From NCBI RefSeq assembly GCF_000757885.1, contig NZ_JQCR01000003.1, positions 1 to 64,000 of the forward strand: 64,000 nt of DNA. The letters run 5' to 3'. Source of the stretch: Paenibacillus wynnii (GTDB lineage: Bacteria; Bacillota; Bacilli; Paenibacillales; Paenibacillaceae). This document shows, in pieces, positions 61,532 to 64,000 of the stretch. The stretch's first letter is position 1. Each line of letters begins with the position of its first letter. The translations under genes and the position numbers were made by a program. The notes beneath the pieces were generated by a model. That model had not been told where the DNA came from and searched no databases. It saw nothing but the letters and a program-made list of their open reading frames with translations.

Positions 61532-62956
61532 ATGCGTAAAAGTAAAATTGTATGTACGATTGGTCCTGCAAGTGAATCGTTGGAAAACACAAAAAAATTG
61601 ATTTTGGCTGGTATGAATGTAGCTCGTCTGAACTTCTCTCATGGTGATTTCGAGGAGCACGGTGCCCGGATCACTACGATCCGTCAAGCTTGCAAAGAGC
61701 TGAACAAAACAGTTGCTATCCTGCTTGATACCAAAGGACCTGAAATTCGCACAGGTAAACTTGCAGTAGAACCTATTGAATTGGTTCAGGATGAGTACCT
61801 GACATTGACTACGGAAGAAATCCTTGGAGATCAAAACCGTATCTCGATTACTTACAGCAACCTTCCTAAAGACGTTCAAGTAGGATCCACAATCCTGATC
61901 GATGACGGCCTGATTGGTTTGACGGTTGTTGACGTTCAAGGCACAGAAATCAAAACCCGTATTGTTAACGGCGGTACGATTAAGAGCAAAAAAGGTGTTA
62001 ACGTACCAGGAGTACACATCTCCTTGCCAGGTATTACGGAAAAAGACACCAACGACATTCTTTTCGGGATCGAACAAGACATCGATTTTATCGCCGCTTC
62101 CTTCGTTCGTAAAGCTAGCGACGTTCTCGAAATTCGTGCGTTGCTGGAGAAACACAATGCTGCTCACATTCAAATTATTTCCAAAATCGAAAACCAACAA
62201 GGTGTTGACAACCTTGACGAGATATTAGCGGTTTCCGATGGCCTGATGGTTGCACGTGGCGACCTCGGTGTGGAAATTCCAGCTGAAGATGTACCTTTGG
62301 CTCAAAAATTGATGATTCAAAAATGTAACATTGCCGGTAAACCAGTTATCACTGCAACTCAAATGCTGGATTCCATGCAACGTAACCCGCGTCCTACACG
62401 CGCTGAAGCGAGTGACGTAGCGAACGCTATTTTTGACGGAACAGATGCAATCATGCTTTCCGGCGAAACAGCTGCTGGTAAGTACCCAGTTGAATCCGTT
62501 CTTACAATGTCCCGCATTGCTGAGAAAGCGGAGTCTGCTCTTAACCACCGCGAAATCTTCATGAAGCAACAAATCGCACAAGAAACAACAGTTACTGAAG
62601 CAATCAGCCAATCCGTTGCTATTTCCGCACTGGATCTGAATGCTAAGGCTATCATTTCTTCGACTGTAACAGGTCACACAGCTCGTGTAGTTTCTAAATA
62701 CCGTCCTAAATCGCCGATCATCGCGGTAACGACTCAAGAAAGAACTATGCGTCAATTGGCCTTGGTATGGGGCGTAACTCCGGTTCATGGTCTGGAAGCT
62801 TCTTCTACGGACGAGCTTCTTGAAACAGCTGTTAAAGGCGGAATTGATTCCGGTCTGGTAACAGCTGGAGATCTAGTTGTTATTACAGCGGGTATCCCGT
62901 TGGGACGTTCCGGTTCCACAAACTTGGTTAAGGTAACTCAAATTCCTAACGCTTAA
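61532..62956 (+). CDS. pyk: Pyruvate kinase
   Basis: A 474 aa glycolytic enzyme making pyruvate and ATP from phosphoenolpyruvate. Signature parts: '[14 protein letters not shown]', '[16 protein letters not shown]', '[16 protein letters not shown]' (catalytic Lys), '[12 protein letters not shown]' and '[17 protein letters not shown]'. It lacks the extra C-terminal PEP-utilising domain (about 110 aa) that Bacillus and Geobacillus pyruvate kinases carry. ATG follows ACGGAGGAAAACTTA. Codon use is more biased to common codons than in its neighbours, as expected of a highly expressed gene. Confidence 0.96.
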   Translation: MRKSKIVCTIGPASESLENTKKLILAGMNVARLNFSHGDFEEHGARITTIRQACKELNKTVAILLDTKGPEIRTGKLAVEPIELVQDEYLTLTTEEILGDQNRISITYSNLPKDVQVGSTILIDDGLIGLTVVDVQGTEIKTRIVNGGTIKSKKGVNVPGVHISLPGITEKDTNDILFGIEQDIDFIAASFVRKASDVLEIRALLEKHNAAHIQIISKIENQQGVDNLDEILAVSDGLMVARGDLGVEIPAEDVPLAQKLMIQKCNIAGKPVITATQMLDSMQRNPRPTRAEASDVANAIFDGTDAIMLSGETAAGKYPVESVLTMSRIAEKAESALNHREIFMKQQIAQETTVTEAISQSVAISALDLNAKAIISSTVTGHTARVVSKYRPKSPIIAVTTQERTMRQLALVWGVTPVHGLEASSTDELLETAVKGGIDSGLVTAGDLVVITAGIPLGRSGSTNLVKVTQIPNA

Positions 62957-62997
62957 ATTTTTCGGGAGTATATCCCTACTTATGTTTTATCCAAAAA

Positions 62998-63031
62998 GCA
63001 ATGGTGTGTAACTCACCATTGCTTTTTTTTG
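62998..63031 (+). terminator. Terminator of pyk
   Basis: AGCAATGGTG/CACCATTGCT perfect ten-base stem with a six-base loop, then eight Ts. Confidence 0.9.
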
Positions 63032-63129
63032 ATGATTGATCCTTTAAGAAGATCGGGTTATGCTATTCTATGGGGAATATGAGGAATGGATGTTTAGTCA
63101 ATTAAGGATGGAGAGGACTTAGAGCTTAA

Positions 63130-64000
63130 ATGAAAAAATTATTGAAACTGCGCGGATTTTATCTGTTTCTGGGATTAGCCGGCGGTTCGTTCGGTCCTTA
63201 TCTGACATCACTTCTTGTTCATAATGGATTAGATAGCGGGCAAATCGGAATGCTAATGGCGACCGGAACATTCATCGCAATCACCATTCAGCCGATGTGG
63301 GGCATTATTTCCGATCGGTATAATCAGACCCGTTTGGTGCTTATTTTAAGTGTTGCTGTTCCCGCTCTGTTAGCTGTATTTTATCGGTCTGAATATTTCT
63401 TTGTACTCATGTTGGTTTTCACACTGTCGACAATTTTCTCATCCACACAGGCCCCTATCGCTGATTCTTACGCGATTGCAGCAGCCAAGCGGGCGGGTTC
63501 TACATATGGGAGTATTCGGCTTATGCTAAGTATTGGAGCGGCTATGGGGAGTCTTATCGGGGCTAAATATGTATCAACGTTCTCTTTATCAACTATATGG
63601 ATACCTTTCTTGCTATTTAATACGCTAGCCGTCCTCATTGCACTGAGCTTGCCGAAGCAGGCGGAAGAGAATCATATGATGAGTCAATCCTTTTCCCAGG
63701 GAGTTCGGCAGCTCATTAGGAATCGTGTGTTTTTGGCCTTCCTTGGCGGGAGTTTACTTGTGAATCAGACTATGACGGCGTTTGGCACGTACTTTGTAGT
63801 AGCCTTTCAGTCTGTCGGTGGATCCATGCAGTATGCAGGGATTGCCTTGTTCATTGCATCCGTTACAAACGTTCCGTCTATGTTGTTGGCTTCGAAGGTC
63901 ATTAAGAAACTGGGTAGAGAACGTACCTTACTGATCGGAGCCTTAATCTATGTTCTTCGGTGGGGGATTCAGGTTGCCTTCCCGTACCCCTCTGTTATGA
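63130..64000 (+). CDS. MFS transporter, 3' end outside the window
   Basis: An open frame from ATG 63130 runs to the window edge (290 codons seen, no stop). Hydrophobic segments follow each other as in major facilitator proteins; the first-second helix loop has 'PMWGIISDRYNQTRL', the usual 'G..sDr....R' motif A. 'AKRAGSTYGSIRLMLSIGAA' resembles LacY/MFS_1-like (PucC or YhhS-like) groups. Substrate unknown. The next gene cannot be seen. Confidence 0.85.
   Translation, partial: MKKLLKLRGFYLFLGLAGGSFGPYLTSLLVHNGLDSGQIGMLMATGTFIAITIQPMWGIISDRYNQTRLVLILSVAVPALLAVFYRSEYFFVLMLVFTLSTIFSSTQAPIADSYAIAAAKRAGSTYGSIRLMLSIGAAMGSLIGAKYVSTFSLSTIWIPFLLFNTLAVLIALSLPKQAEENHMMSQSFSQGVRQLIRNRVFLAFLGGSLLVNQTMTAFGTYFVVAFQSVGGSMQYAGIALFIASVTNVPSMLLASKVIKKLGRERTLLIGALIYVLRWGIQVAFPYPSVM

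Noticed and set aside
62225..62788. Long minus-strand frames opposite pyk
   Set aside because: Produced by the strong codon bias of pyk; no independent signals.

Overview
The window looks like a Firmicute chromosome of the genus Paenibacillus. Supporting evidence is the Bacillus-like block ytoI-like / ytpI / ytrI / ytrH / dnaE / accD / accA / pyk, five adjacent yheC/yheD-type spore-coat ATP-grasp genes beside a yheA-like gene, a GH36 alpha-galactosidase next to a YesM/YesN-type two-component system, and dispersed Paenibacillus-style intergenic repeats. No rRNA, tRNA or CRISPR array was seen.

Region 1 (1 to about 12.1 kb) is the tail and lysis end of a siphovirus-type prophage, read left to right. 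It holds a broken tape measure gene, Dit-like tail protein, baseplate proteins, a Gp37-like tail protein fused to collagen repeats, a broken tail fibre, a second collagen-like fibre, an XhlA-like protein, an amidase endolysin and a holin. The tape measure and one fibre gene carry several single-base frame shifts, while neighbouring genes are open.

Region 2 (12.1 to about 23.9 kb) is accessory DNA. First comes an AT-rich, tightly packed cassette behind a promoter with a LexA-like box: a 36-codon ORF, an unknown 395 aa protein, a zinc-ribbon protein and a two-TM protein. Next are a putative small RNA and a trypsin-like protease. Then come a YolD-like pair and a compact conjugation-like module (RHH protein, VirB2-like pilin, small membrane protein, VirB4/TraG-like ATPase) without a visible relaxase. 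Last is an agr-like locus of unusual build: a 6-7 TM protein without a kinase domain, AgrB, a serine-type AgrD, and a stand-alone LytTR regulator. The stretch ends abruptly at about 23,885, inside a manganese catalase gene of which only the 3' part remains. This is probably the right end of the whole integrated element.

Region 3 (24 to 41 kb) is metabolic. It has a Cof-type HAD phosphatase; an HxlR regulator divergent from an aldo-keto reductase and two NAD-dependent epimerases; a methyltransferase; a CapA-like secreted protein; and glycerol dehydrogenase. A sugar ABC system (two permeases, lipoprotein binding protein) follows with its two-component regulator and an alpha-galactosidase.

Region 4 (41 to 64 kb) is core chromosome. 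It contains intergenic repeats, an AbrB-type regulator with Spo0A-like boxes upstream, and the spore-coat ATP-grasp array. Next are YheA-like, LURP-one-like and YtoI-like proteins, the sporulation membrane proteins YtrI and YtrH, DnaE, a PgpA-like protein, AccD, AccA and pyruvate kinase. An MFS transporter gene runs off the right edge.
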